Origin: Falsiroseomonas algicola
Lineage (GTDB): Bacteria; Pseudomonadota; Alphaproteobacteria; Acetobacterales; Acetobacteraceae
Reading direction: 5' to 3'
NCBI RefSeq assembly: GCF_011040385.1
Contig: NZ_JAAIKB010000015.1
Location: forward strand, 62,001 to 126,000
DNA length: 64,000 bases
Numbering within the stretch: position 1 is the first letter of the stretch; the number at the start of each line of letters is the position of its first letter. The notes under the pieces are model-generated. The model did not search any database. It saw only the letters and a list, made by a program, of their open reading frames with translations, and was not told the origin of the DNA. Below are positions 21,965 through 29,961 of this stretch, piece after piece. A program made the translations under genes and the position numbers.

Positions 21965-23035
21965 ATGCGTATCCTGCTGACGGGTGGCCTGGGGTTCATC
22001 GGCTCCGCCGTGGTCCGCCGCCTGATCGCCACCACCGACCATGTGGTGGTCAATGTGGACAAGGAGACCTATGCGGCGAGCCACGAGGCGCTGGACCAGG
22101 CGCGCGGACACGCAAGGCATGTCCATCTGAAGGCCGATATCTGCGACCCCGCCGCCATGGCCGCCGCCTTCGCGGAATGGCAGCCGGAGGTGGTGATGCA
22201 CCTGGCGGCCGAGAGCCATGTGGACCGCTCCATCGACGGCCCGGCCGAGTTCATCCGCACCAATGTCGTCGGCACCCAGGTGCTGCTGGAAGCCGCGCGG
22301 GCCTATTGGGCCGGCCTCGACGCCCCCCGCAAGGCGGCCTTCCGCTTCCACCACATCTCGACCGACGAGGTCTTCGGGTCGCTGGAATCGAAGGACGACA
22401 AGCCTTTCGACGAGCACACGCCCTATGACCCGCGCAGCCCCTATAGCGCTTCGAAGGCGGCCTCCGACCATCTGGTGAGGGCCTGGCACCACACCTATGG
22501 CTTCCCCGCCTTCGTCTCCAACACCACGAACAACTACGGCCCCTGGCAATTTCCGGAGAAGCTGATCCCGCTGGTCAGCCTCAATGCGCTGGAGGGCAAG
22601 CCGCTGCCCGTCTATGGCGACGGTGCCAATATCCGCGACTGGATCCATGTCGAGGACCATGCGGAGGCGCTGGTGCTGGCCGCGCTGCAGGCCGGCAAGC
22701 CCGGCGGCACCTACTGCATCGGGCCGCGGCAGGAACGCAGCAACCTCCAGGTCGTGAAGGCCATCTGCGCCGTGCTCGATCGGCTGCGGCCCGACCCCGC
22801 CGGGCCGCGGGAGCGGCTGATCACCTTCGTGAAGGACCGCCCGGGCCACGACTTCCGCTATGCCATGGACCCGACCAGTGCCGAGACGGCGCTGGGTTGG
22901 CGTGCGAAACATGATTTCGAGAGCGGGCTGGAACACACCTTGCGCTGGTACCTCGACCATGAGGATTGGTGGGGGCCGATCCGGGCGCGGCGCTATGCCG
23001 GGCAGCGGCTTGGCGGTGTCAACACGGCGGCTTGA
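21965..23035 (+). CDS. rfbB: dTDP-glucose 4,6-dehydratase
   Basis: Makes dTDP-4-keto-6-deoxyglucose, the hub for deoxy and amino sugars. The 356-aa SDR-extended protein has [15 protein letters not shown] (NAD site), [26 protein letters not shown] and [16 protein letters not shown] with the catalytic Tyr-x3-Lys. [15 protein letters not shown] and [13 protein letters not shown] are RmlB hallmarks. GAGGAG at 21953-21958 supports the ATG at 21965. No rmlA, rmlC or rmlD gene is near. The DegT-type aminotransferase 2 kb downstream suggests the product goes to an amino sugar. Confidence 0.92.
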   Translation: MRILLTGGLGFIGSAVVRRLIATTDHVVVNVDKETYAASHEALDQARGHARHVHLKADICDPAAMAAAFAEWQPEVVMHLAAESHVDRSIDGPAEFIRTNVVGTQVLLEAARAYWAGLDAPRKAAFRFHHISTDEVFGSLESKDDKPFDEHTPYDPRSPYSASKAASDHLVRAWHHTYGFPAFVSNTTNNYGPWQFPEKLIPLVSLNALEGKPLPVYGDGANIRDWIHVEDHAEALVLAALQAGKPGGTYCIGPRQERSNLQVVKAICAVLDRLRPDPAGPRERLITFVKDRPGHDFRYAMDPTSAETALGWRAKHDFESGLEHTLRWYLDHEDWWGPIRARRYAGQRLGGVNTAA

Positions 23036-23074
23036 TCGTCGCCTGCGGAACGACGGCGGAGGGGAACGACTTCG

Positions 23075-24067
23075 GTGGCCATGGACAATTGGCGCGGCAA
23101 GCGGGTTCTGGTGACGGGTGGGGCGGGGTTCCTGGGCAGTGGCCTCTGCCATGCACTGGCGGCGCAGGGCGCAAGGGTGGTGGCGCTGGACGCCATGGTG
23201 CCGGATGGCGGCGCCAATGCCCTGAACCTCGAGGGCAGCAACGTCATGCTGGTGCGCGGCGACATCCGCGATGCGGAGCTGCACAGCCTCTGCCAGGGCA
23301 TCGACGTGCTGTTCAACATGGCCGCCCAGACCAGCCATATGGGCGGGCAGAAGGACCCCGTCTCCGACATCGCCATCAATGCCGTGGCGCAGGTGCGCCT
23401 GATCGGCATCATGCGCGAAGTCGCCCCCAAGGCGATCGTCGTCCACGCCTCCACGCGCCAGTTCTACGGCCGGCCGCAATACATCCCGGTGGATGAGAAG
23501 CACACGGTCAACCCGCCGGATTCCAACGGCGTCTCCAAATGGGCTGGGGAGCAGTACTGGCTGCTGGAGAACCGGGTGCATGGGCGCCCGGTGGTCTCGC
23601 TCCGCCTGACCAACTGCTACGGCCCGCGGCTGCGCATCAAGGATGCGCGGCAGACCTTCCTCGGCATCTGGATCCGCCGGGTGCTGGAAGGGGAGGCCTT
23701 CGAGGTCTGGGGGGGCGAGCAGCTGCGCGACCTCACCTACCTCGACGACGTCACCGATGCCTTCCTGCGCGCCGCGCAGCATGCGACGGAGCCGCAGGTG
23801 AATGGCCATGTCTTCAACATCGGCGGCCCGCCACCCCTCTCGCTGAAGGATCTGGCGGATCGCCTGGTCGCGGCGAATGGCGGCAAGGGCAGCTACGTGA
23901 TGAAGGAATTCCCGGCCGACCGCGCGCAGATCGACATCGGCAGCTACGCCGCCGATGACCGCGCCTTCCGCGCCGCCACCGGCTGGTGGCCGCGGGTGGA
24001 TGTGGATGAGGGCCTGCGCCGCTCGCTCGACTGGTACCGCCCACGCCTTGACGAATACGTCGCCTGA
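23075..24067 (+). CDS. NAD-dependent epimerase/dehydratase-like protein, Tyr-less
   Basis: A 330-aa extended SDR. The NAD site VLVTGGAGFLGSGL is at residue ~11, the ASTRQFYG block near 125, and LTNCYGPRLRIKDARQTF near 185. The usual Tyr-x3-Lys catalytic motif reads NGVSK (DSNGVSKWAGEQ), so Tyr is replaced by Asn. GTG at 23075 is favoured by GGAGGGG 10 nt upstream; an ATG lies two codons later. It sits between rfbB and the DegT aminotransferase and probably acts on a nucleotide sugar. Homologues with NGxxK at this place are familiar to me, so this may be a subfamily rather than a damaged enzyme. Confidence 0.85.
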   Translation: MAMDNWRGKRVLVTGGAGFLGSGLCHALAAQGARVVALDAMVPDGGANALNLEGSNVMLVRGDIRDAELHSLCQGIDVLFNMAAQTSHMGGQKDPVSDIAINAVAQVRLIGIMREVAPKAIVVHASTRQFYGRPQYIPVDEKHTVNPPDSNGVSKWAGEQYWLLENRVHGRPVVSLRLTNCYGPRLRIKDARQTFLGIWIRRVLEGEAFEVWGGEQLRDLTYLDDVTDAFLRAAQHATEPQVNGHVFNIGGPPPLSLKDLADRLVAANGGKGSYVMKEFPADRAQIDIGSYAADDRAFRAATGWWPRVDVDEGLRRSLDWYRPRLDEYVA

Positions 24068-24084
24068 GGGAGGCAGACAGCACC

Positions 24085-25215
24085 ATGAACGCCACCACCA
24101 TCACCGTCCCGCAGGCCGATCCCGGCGCCGGCTATCGCGCCCACAAGGAGGAGATCGACGCCGCCGCGCTGCGCGCGCTCGGCTCCGGCTGGTACATCCT
24201 CGGCAAGGAAGGCGAGGCCTTCGAGCGTGAATACGCCGCCTGGCAGGGCCAGAAGCGCGCGGTCGGCTGTGCCAATGGCACGGATGCGCTGGCGCTGACC
24301 TTGCGCGGCATGGGCATCGGCCCGGGCTGCACCGTCGTCACCGTCTCCCACACCGCGGTCGCGACTGTGGCAGCGATCGAGATGACGGGAGCGACGCCGC
24401 TCCTGGTCGATATCGACCCTGACACCTTCACCATGGACCCGGATGAGCTGGTCGCGGTGCTGGACGACCCGCCGCCAGGCCTGCCGCCGATCCGCGCCAT
24501 CATCCCGGTGCATCTCTACGGTCAGGCCTGCGACCTCGACCCCATGCTGGCCGCCTGCAAGGCGCATGGTGTGCAGGTGATCGAGGATTGCAGCCAGGCC
24601 CATGGCGCGACCCTGACCGGCCGCAAGGTCGGAACGATGGGCGATGCCGCCTGCTTCTCCCTCTACCCCACCAAGAACCTCGGCGCGCTCGGCGATGGCG
24701 GCGTGCTGACCACGGATGACGAGGCGCTGGCCGACCGCATCGGCGCCATCCGGCAGTACGGGTGGAAGGAGCGCTACATCAGCGACGGTGTGGGCGTGAA
24801 CAGCCGGCTGGACGAGATCCAGGCCGCCATCCTGCGCGTGAAGCTCAACTACCTCGATGCCGGCAATGCCCGCCGCCAGGCGATTGCGGCGGCCTATGAC
24901 GAGGCGCTGGCCGGCACGCGCTACGCCGCGCCGGCGCGGCGTGAGGGATCGGGCCACGTCTTCCACCAGTATGTGCTCCGCGTGCCGGAACGCGCGGCGC
25001 TGATGGCGCGGCTGCGGGCGGAAGGGGTGGCGACCGCCATCCACTACCCGTCCCCCGTCCATCTCCAGCCCGCCTATCGCGGCCGCACGCCCTTGGGCCC
25101 GGCCGGCTGCGCGGAAACGGCACGGGCGGCGGCGGAGGTGATGAGCCTGCCCATGTTCCCGGAACTCACCGATGCCCAGGTCGGGCATGTTTGCACGGTG
25201 CTCCGGGGGCTGTAG
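24085..25215 (+). CDS. DegT/DnrJ/EryC1 sugar aminotransferase
   Basis: A 376-aa PLP enzyme that would transfer an amino group to a keto-sugar nucleotide. The PLP lysine lies in SLYPTKNLGALGDGG near residue 195. NGTDALALTLRGMGIGPG holds the cofactor-phosphate loop, and the Asp in VIEDCSQAHGA binds the pyridine nitrogen. YGWKERYISDGVGVNSRLDE resembles the FdtB/QdtB group, which makes 3-amino sugars from dTDP-3-keto sugars. With rfbB in the same run this fits dTDP-amino-sugar synthesis, but no isomerase (FdtA type) is seen. Confidence 0.9.
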   Translation: MNATTITVPQADPGAGYRAHKEEIDAAALRALGSGWYILGKEGEAFEREYAAWQGQKRAVGCANGTDALALTLRGMGIGPGCTVVTVSHTAVATVAAIEMTGATPLLVDIDPDTFTMDPDELVAVLDDPPPGLPPIRAIIPVHLYGQACDLDPMLAACKAHGVQVIEDCSQAHGATLTGRKVGTMGDAACFSLYPTKNLGALGDGGVLTTDDEALADRIGAIRQYGWKERYISDGVGVNSRLDEIQAAILRVKLNYLDAGNARRQAIAAAYDEALAGTRYAAPARREGSGHVFHQYVLRVPERAALMARLRAEGVATAIHYPSPVHLQPAYRGRTPLGPAGCAETARAAAEVMSLPMFPELTDAQVGHVCTVLRGL

Positions 25216-25251
25216 CAATCGGGATCACCGAACCACCGGGGATCCCAGGAA

Positions 25252-25989
25252 ATGACGACGAAGACCGCCCTCATCACCGGCGCGGGCCGCAACATCGGCC
25301 GCGCCATCGCCCTCGGCCTCGCGGAGGATGGGTTCAACATCGTCGTCAACGGCTCCTCCGACCGCGCGGCTGCCGAGGGCGTGGCGGCGGAGGTCCGAAC
25401 GAAGGGCGTCCAGGCGCTGGTCGCCATGGGCGATGTCGGCAAGCCCGAGGATTGCCAGCGGATCGCCGCGGAGGCGATTGCCGCCTTCGGCGCGGTGGAC
25501 GTGCTGGTGAACAACGCCGCGCTCCGCCCCCAGCACAAGTTCCTGGAACTCACCCCGGAGGCGTTCCGCCGGGTGATGGCGGTGGACCTGGAAGGCGCCA
25601 TCTGGCTGTCCCAGGCCTGCATCCCGGGGATGCTGGAACGCGGCTGGGGCCGCATCGTGAACTTCACCGGCATGAACGCCATCCACGGCTATGCCGGCCG
25701 CGCGCCCGTCTCCGTCGCCAAGCACGGCCTCTGGGGCCTGACCAAGTCGCTCGGCAAGGAATTCGGGCCGAAGGGCATCACCGTGAATGCCATCTCCCCC
25801 GGCCCGATCGAGGCCGATGACGATCAGCCCGGCGTGCAGACCCACCGCCATGGCTATGTCGCCAAGGTCCCGGTCGGGCGCATGGGCAAGCCTGCGGAAG
25901 TCGCGGCGGTGGTGCGGATGCTCGCCAGCCCAGGCGGCGCCTATGTGAACGGCCAGATGCTGGCGGTGAATGGTGGGGCCGAAACCTGA
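25252..25989 (+). CDS. SDR-family protein lacking catalytic Ser/Tyr
   Basis: A 245-aa classical short-chain dehydrogenase by fold. The cofactor site is TGAGRNIGRAIA (residues ~9-20), NNAAL is near 88, and the C-terminus YVNGQMLAVNGG is typical. The active site is changed: the usual Ser is Gly (VNFTGMNAIHG) and the Tyr-x3-Lys reads VSVAK, so only Lys remains. ATG at 25252 follows a 36-bp gap from the aminotransferase, so it may be co-transcribed. It may act as a non-canonical enzyme or cofactor-binding protein. A reductase label would be unsafe. Confidence 0.85.
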   Translation: MTTKTALITGAGRNIGRAIALGLAEDGFNIVVNGSSDRAAAEGVAAEVRTKGVQALVAMGDVGKPEDCQRIAAEAIAAFGAVDVLVNNAALRPQHKFLELTPEAFRRVMAVDLEGAIWLSQACIPGMLERGWGRIVNFTGMNAIHGYAGRAPVSVAKHGLWGLTKSLGKEFGPKGITVNAISPGPIEADDDQPGVQTHRHGYVAKVPVGRMGKPAEVAAVVRMLASPGGAYVNGQMLAVNGGAET

Positions 25990-26021
25990 TCACCGCGCTC
26001 GCCTCGCGACGTTGCGTCAAG

Positions 26022-26048
26022 ATTTTGGACACAGCCTCACGCCAAAAT
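26022..26048. promoter_or_regulatory. Inverted repeat upstream of the histidine kinase
   Basis: ATTTTGG (26022-26028) and CCAAAAT (26042-26048) form a perfect 7-bp inverted repeat with 13 bp between, in an AT-richer part of the 145-bp gap. No T tract follows on either strand, so an operator is more likely than a terminator. It could regulate the downstream kinase gene. Confidence 0.35.
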
Positions 26049-26134
26049 GAAGCTAGGATGCGGTCGCTAAGGGCCTGCGGGCAGGTTGACGGCCGCTCTG
26101 CCCCTGGCACTGCCGGCCTGGGCGGTTGGGGGGC

Positions 26135-28384
26135 ATGGACGCGACGCAGGATGAGCCGGGGCGCCTGAGAAAGCCGGAAGCGCGCCGCTTCCGGTTTTTC
26201 CGTCTTGTCGCGTCCCGGCCCTGGCGGCTCCGAACGCTGGGCATCCTGGCCGGCGTCATGCTGGCGATCGGCTTCCTCTCGCTGTTTGTCGTGCTCGGGG
26301 AGCGGGAGCGCCGGTCCGCCATGGAGGAAGCGCGGCGGGACGTGACCGGCGTGCTGGCCAGCGTGGTCGACCAGCTCACCCGGGCGCTGGAAACCACGGA
26401 TATCCTGCTGATCGAGATGGTCCGCGGGATCGAACAGCGCGGGCAGCCCTGGGAGATCGACCGCGTCGGCATGCGCCTCGCGCAGCTGCCGCATCTGCGC
26501 GCGGCCGTCGTGGTGGATGCGCGAGGGCGCATCGTCTTCTCGACGGAGGAGGCCCTGCTCGACACCTCGCTGGCGGATCGAGGCTGGCTGGAGGCGCCGC
26601 CCGGCGGGGCGTCCCAGCTCGTCATCGGCAGTCCGGAGGCCGGTCGCTTCTTCGGCCGGCGCGGGGTCACCATCGAACAGGCCAGGCGGTGGAGCATTCC
26701 GCTGCTGCGACCCATCCTCGACCCGAACGGGCTGCCGGGCGGTTTCGTCATCGCCCTCATGAACCCGGAATACCTGACCGCCATCGGCCAGCGCGCGTCG
26801 GAGGCCTTCAAGGTCGATGTCCGCTTCCACCGCCTGGATTCCGTGCTGCTGGCGCGGTCCGATGGGGCGGTGCAGGGCATCGGCATCGCCAATCCCGCCG
26901 CCTGGCTGTTCCGGGACTTCCTGCCACGCCTCGATGCCGGGCTGCAGGAGGAGGAGGACAGCAGCGGCAGCCCCGCCACCGCCGCCTTCGGGGTCACCGC
27001 CACGGGCATGATGGTGGTGGAGGTGTCGCGGACGCGGGAGCAGATCCTGCGCCCGGTCCTGCGCCATCGCTGGGAACTCGGCCTCGGCATCGGGATCCTG
27101 GCCTTCGCGACCCTGGCCTGCCTGGTGATCGTCATCCGCTTCACCCGGCTGGCCCAGGCGCAGCAGGATGCCGCGCGGGCGGCGGAGGAGCGGCACCAGA
27201 TGGCGGCGCGGGAGACGGCGCTGCTGCGATCCAGCCGGGCGGAGACGGCGCGGCTGCTGGATGGCGTGCCGACCCTGATGTTCCAGGTGGAGCTGTGGCC
27301 CGGCGCGCCACCCCGCTACCGCCGCATCGGCGGCAATGTGGAGGCGGTGACGGGCTGGCCGGCCGAGGTGATCGAGGCGCCCGGCGGCTGGGCCGCGCTG
27401 CGCGCACCGGACCCCGATGGCTTCGAGGAATTCATGGATGGCGTCGCCCGCAGCGGTCGCGCGGAACGCGAGTTCCGCCTGCGCCAGCCCGATGGCAGCG
27501 GCCGGTGGCTGCGCACCGTCGCGGCGGTGACCGAACGCCGCGCCGATGGCGGCGTGGAGATCGTGGGCTACACCGCGGATGTCAGCGCGGAGCGCGAACG
27601 CGCGGGCCAGCTGGCCGCGGCCGGGCGCCTCGCCTCGCTGGGGGAGATGGCGACGGGCCTGGCGCATGAACTCCGCCAGCCCCTGACGATCATGTCGCTG
27701 GCTGCGCAGAACCTGCAGAAGGCGCTGGATTCGGGCCGGCTGTCGGCGGCGCGGCAGCGGATCGAGCGCATCGTCGAGCAGTCGGCCCGCGCCGGCAACA
27801 TCATCGAGCATCTCCGCCGCTTCGCCCGCGGATCGGACGAGGCCGCGCCGCCGGAGCCGCTGGCGCTGGAGGCGGCGGTGGAAGGGGCGATGACGCTGGT
27901 CGGCGGGTCGCTGCGCGATGCGGAGGTCGGCGTGACGCTGGAACTCGGCGCCGTGCCGCCGATGGTGATGGGCCACATGGTGGCGCTGGAGCAGGTGCTG
28001 GTGAACCTGCTGATGAATGCCTGCCACGCGATGGAGACCCTGCCGCCGGGCCAGCCGCGGCGGATCACCATCGCGCTGGGCGAGGCGCCGCCGCAGGGGC
28101 GCGTCGAACTGGTGCTGCGCGATACCGGCGGGGGCATCGCGCCCAAGGTCCTGGCCCGCATCTTCGAACCCTTCGTCACCACCAAGGGCGTGGACAAGGG
28201 CACCGGGCTCGGCCTGTCCATCTGCCACGGCCTGGTGAAGGCCATGGGCGGCACCATCGCCGCGCGGAACGAGGGGGAGGGCGCGGTCTTCACCATCACC
28301 CTGACCCGGGCGGCGGAGACGGTTCAGCCGCCGCGGGAGGAGGCGCGGCCCGCCTTCCAGGCCATCGCGGGATCCAGGGGGTAG
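26135..28384 (+). CDS. Membrane sensor histidine kinase with PAS domain
   Basis: A 749-aa kinase. Two membrane helices (ILAGVMLAIGFLSLFVVLG near residue 40; GIGILAFATLACLVIVI near 315) flank a ~260-aa periplasmic sensor of the double-PDC type (VVDARGRIVFSTEEALLDTSL). A PAS-like domain follows (residues ~370-485). The phospho-acceptor His is in LAHELRQPL at about residue 511, the FixL/DctB-type H-box. The ATPase has N-box VNLLMNACHAM, G1 DTGGGI and G2 GTGLGLSI. No response regulator is adjacent. ATG 26135 is preferred to a TTG 9 nt upstream. The 3' end overlaps the convergent M81 gene by 61 bp. Confidence 0.92.
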   Translation: MDATQDEPGRLRKPEARRFRFFRLVASRPWRLRTLGILAGVMLAIGFLSLFVVLGERERRSAMEEARRDVTGVLASVVDQLTRALETTDILLIEMVRGIEQRGQPWEIDRVGMRLAQLPHLRAAVVVDARGRIVFSTEEALLDTSLADRGWLEAPPGGASQLVIGSPEAGRFFGRRGVTIEQARRWSIPLLRPILDPNGLPGGFVIALMNPEYLTAIGQRASEAFKVDVRFHRLDSVLLARSDGAVQGIGIANPAAWLFRDFLPRLDAGLQEEEDSSGSPATAAFGVTATGMMVVEVSRTREQILRPVLRHRWELGLGIGILAFATLACLVIVIRFTRLAQAQQDAARAAEERHQMAARETALLRSSRAETARLLDGVPTLMFQVELWPGAPPRYRRIGGNVEAVTGWPAEVIEAPGGWAALRAPDPDGFEEFMDGVARSGRAEREFRLRQPDGSGRWLRTVAAVTERRADGGVEIVGYTADVSAERERAGQLAAAGRLASLGEMATGLAHELRQPLTIMSLAAQNLQKALDSGRLSAARQRIERIVEQSARAGNIIEHLRRFARGSDEAAPPEPLALEAAVEGAMTLVGGSLRDAEVGVTLELGAVPPMVMGHMVALEQVLVNLLMNACHAMETLPPGQPRRITIALGEAPPQGRVELVLRDTGGGIAPKVLARIFEPFVTTKGVDKGTGLGLSICHGLVKAMGGTIAARNEGEGAVFTITLTRAAETVQPPREEARPAFQAIAGSRG

Positions 28385-29862
28385 ATCGGCCGCGGCACCT
28401 CCCGCCACGGCACGCGCGTCAGCACCACCGTGGTCAGGCCGGGCACATCGACCTCGACGATGCGGTCCGGCGTCCAGATGTCGTCGAAGCCCGCGCGGAA
28501 ATGCCCGCGCGACTTCACCACCAGCGACCGCACGGCGCGGAGATCGACGCCGAGCGATTCCACCATGCGCGGTTCCGCCAGCTGCCGGCGGTTGGTGACG
28601 ACGGCGACGCGGACGCCGCCAATGCGCAGCAGCGCCGTCCGGCCGGTGGAGACGCTGCGGCCCCGGTAGATGCCGCGGCGGCCGACGACCTCGCCTTCCG
28701 TCAGCGCCTCCACCACCGCCTCGGCCTCGAAGGGCTTCGAGAAGATGTTGGTCTCGTCCCGGTTGAAGCGGGCGGTGAAGCGGGCACCCACGCCCAGCGC
28801 ATGCGCTTCCGCCGCCAGCGCCGGGTCGTTGTGGATGCCGAAGACCGCGCCCTCCACGCCGGCGTGCACGAAGGATTCCAGGATGAAGGCGGTGTTGCCG
28901 CGCCCGCCGCCGCCGGGATTGTCGGCGACATCGGCGAAGAGGAGGGAGGGCGCGGCGGGATCGCGCCCGGCGGCCAGCGCCATCGCGGTCGCGTCCTCCA
29001 GGCTGGTCAGGTTGGTGATCCAGCGCTCCCGCGTGGACCAGATCCAGTCGCCGATCTCCTCCGCCACCTGCCGCGCGCGATCGCCATCGGTGCGCGTGGT
29101 GACGATGACCGAAAGCCCGTTCTTCGGCGTGTCGCCGAGCGAGAAGCCCGACGAGATGGAGACGTTCAGCACCTCATGGTCGAGGTAGCGCTGGCCATGG
29201 GCGATGGCATCCGCATAGGGCCCCGCGGCGGTGTTCTGGCTGGTGGCGGGCGGGATGAAGGGCAGCTTCACGAAGGCGCTGCGCGGCCGCATGCCGCCCA
29301 GCATGGCGCGCATCACGGCCGCGCATTCGGCGCCGCGCTCCGCCTGGTCCACATGCGGGTTGGTGACATAGGCGGCCAGCATGTCGGCGGCCTCCACCAT
29401 CGACCAGGCGACATTGGCGTGCAGGTCGAGCGTGCCGAGGATGGGCACATCGGGCCCGACGATGGCGCGGACGCGCCTCAGCAGCGTGCCATCGGGGTCG
29501 CGGTCCACCGTCGCCGTCGCGGCGCCATGCAGCGCGAGGAAGACGCCATCGAGCGGCATGGCCGCCCGCAGCGCCGCCTCCATCCGCGCCACGACGTCGT
29601 CGAAGACCTCCTGGTCCATGGGGCCGGAAGCGCCGGCCGTCGCGGCGATGGTGAAGACCGGCTGCCAGGGCCGGCCCGCATCCATGGCGCGCATGAAGCC
29701 GGAAAGCCCCGCCGGCGCGCGCGGCGCGGGCTTCGCCAAATCCGCCGCCAGCGCCTCGCCTTCCAGCCAGCAGGCGGCTTCGAACTCCGCCCGCGTCGCG
29801 ACCGGCGCGTGCCCGTTGCTCTCCAGCATGAAGCCGCCGAGGGCGATGCGTGGTCCGGCCAT
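28324..29862 (-). CDS. M81 family metallopeptidase (MlrC-like)
   Basis: A 512-aa protein of the MlrC/DUF1485 family, zinc peptidases named after the enzyme that degrades linear microcystin. Family blocks are RIALGGFMLESN at the N-terminus, FLALHGAATA near residue 107, GTLDLHANV near 142 (with AYVTNPHVDQ following) and ADVADNPGGGGRGNT near 310. In this bacterium the substrate is more likely a peptide or modified amino acid than microcystin. Divergent from a peptide-type binding protein with a 99-bp gap, which would suit uptake plus cleavage of the same substrate. That link is inference. Confidence 0.9.
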   Translation of the reverse strand: MAGPRIALGGFMLESNGHAPVATRAEFEAACWLEGEALAADLAKPAPRAPAGLSGFMRAMDAGRPWQPVFTIAATAGASGPMDQEVFDDVVARMEAALRAAMPLDGVFLALHGAATATVDRDPDGTLLRRVRAIVGPDVPILGTLDLHANVAWSMVEAADMLAAYVTNPHVDQAERGAECAAVMRAMLGGMRPRSAFVKLPFIPPATSQNTAAGPYADAIAHGQRYLDHEVLNVSISSGFSLGDTPKNGLSVIVTTRTDGDRARQVAEEIGDWIWSTRERWITNLTSLEDATAMALAAGRDPAAPSLLFADVADNPGGGGRGNTAFILESFVHAGVEGAVFGIHNDPALAAEAHALGVGARFTARFNRDETNIFSKPFEAEAVVEALTEGEVVGRRGIYRGRSVSTGRTALLRIGGVRVAVVTNRRQLAEPRMVESLGVDLRAVRSLVVKSRGHFRAGFDDIWTPDRIVEVDVPGLTTVVLTRVPWREVPRPIYPLDPAMAWKAGRASSRGG

Positions 29863-29961
29863 GATGCGTTCCCCTGAAGCGCGCGAAGCCTATGGCCGGG
29901 GCGCTGGCGCGTCCATGCGGGGCCGGGCAGGATGCAGGCGGGGCGACGGGAGGCCCGATCC

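Noticed and set aside
21638-23809. 723-codon minus-strand frame opposite rfbB and the epimerase
   Set aside because: Shadow frame; the plus-strand genes carry complete SDR motifs.
22010-25215. A complete dTDP-rhamnose operon
   Set aside because: Only rfbB is present; no rmlA, rmlC or rmlD, and the DegT gene points to an amino sugar instead.
25778-28408. 876-codon minus-strand frame opposite the histidine kinase
   Set aside because: Shadow of the kinase, which has all H, N and G boxes in the opposite frame.
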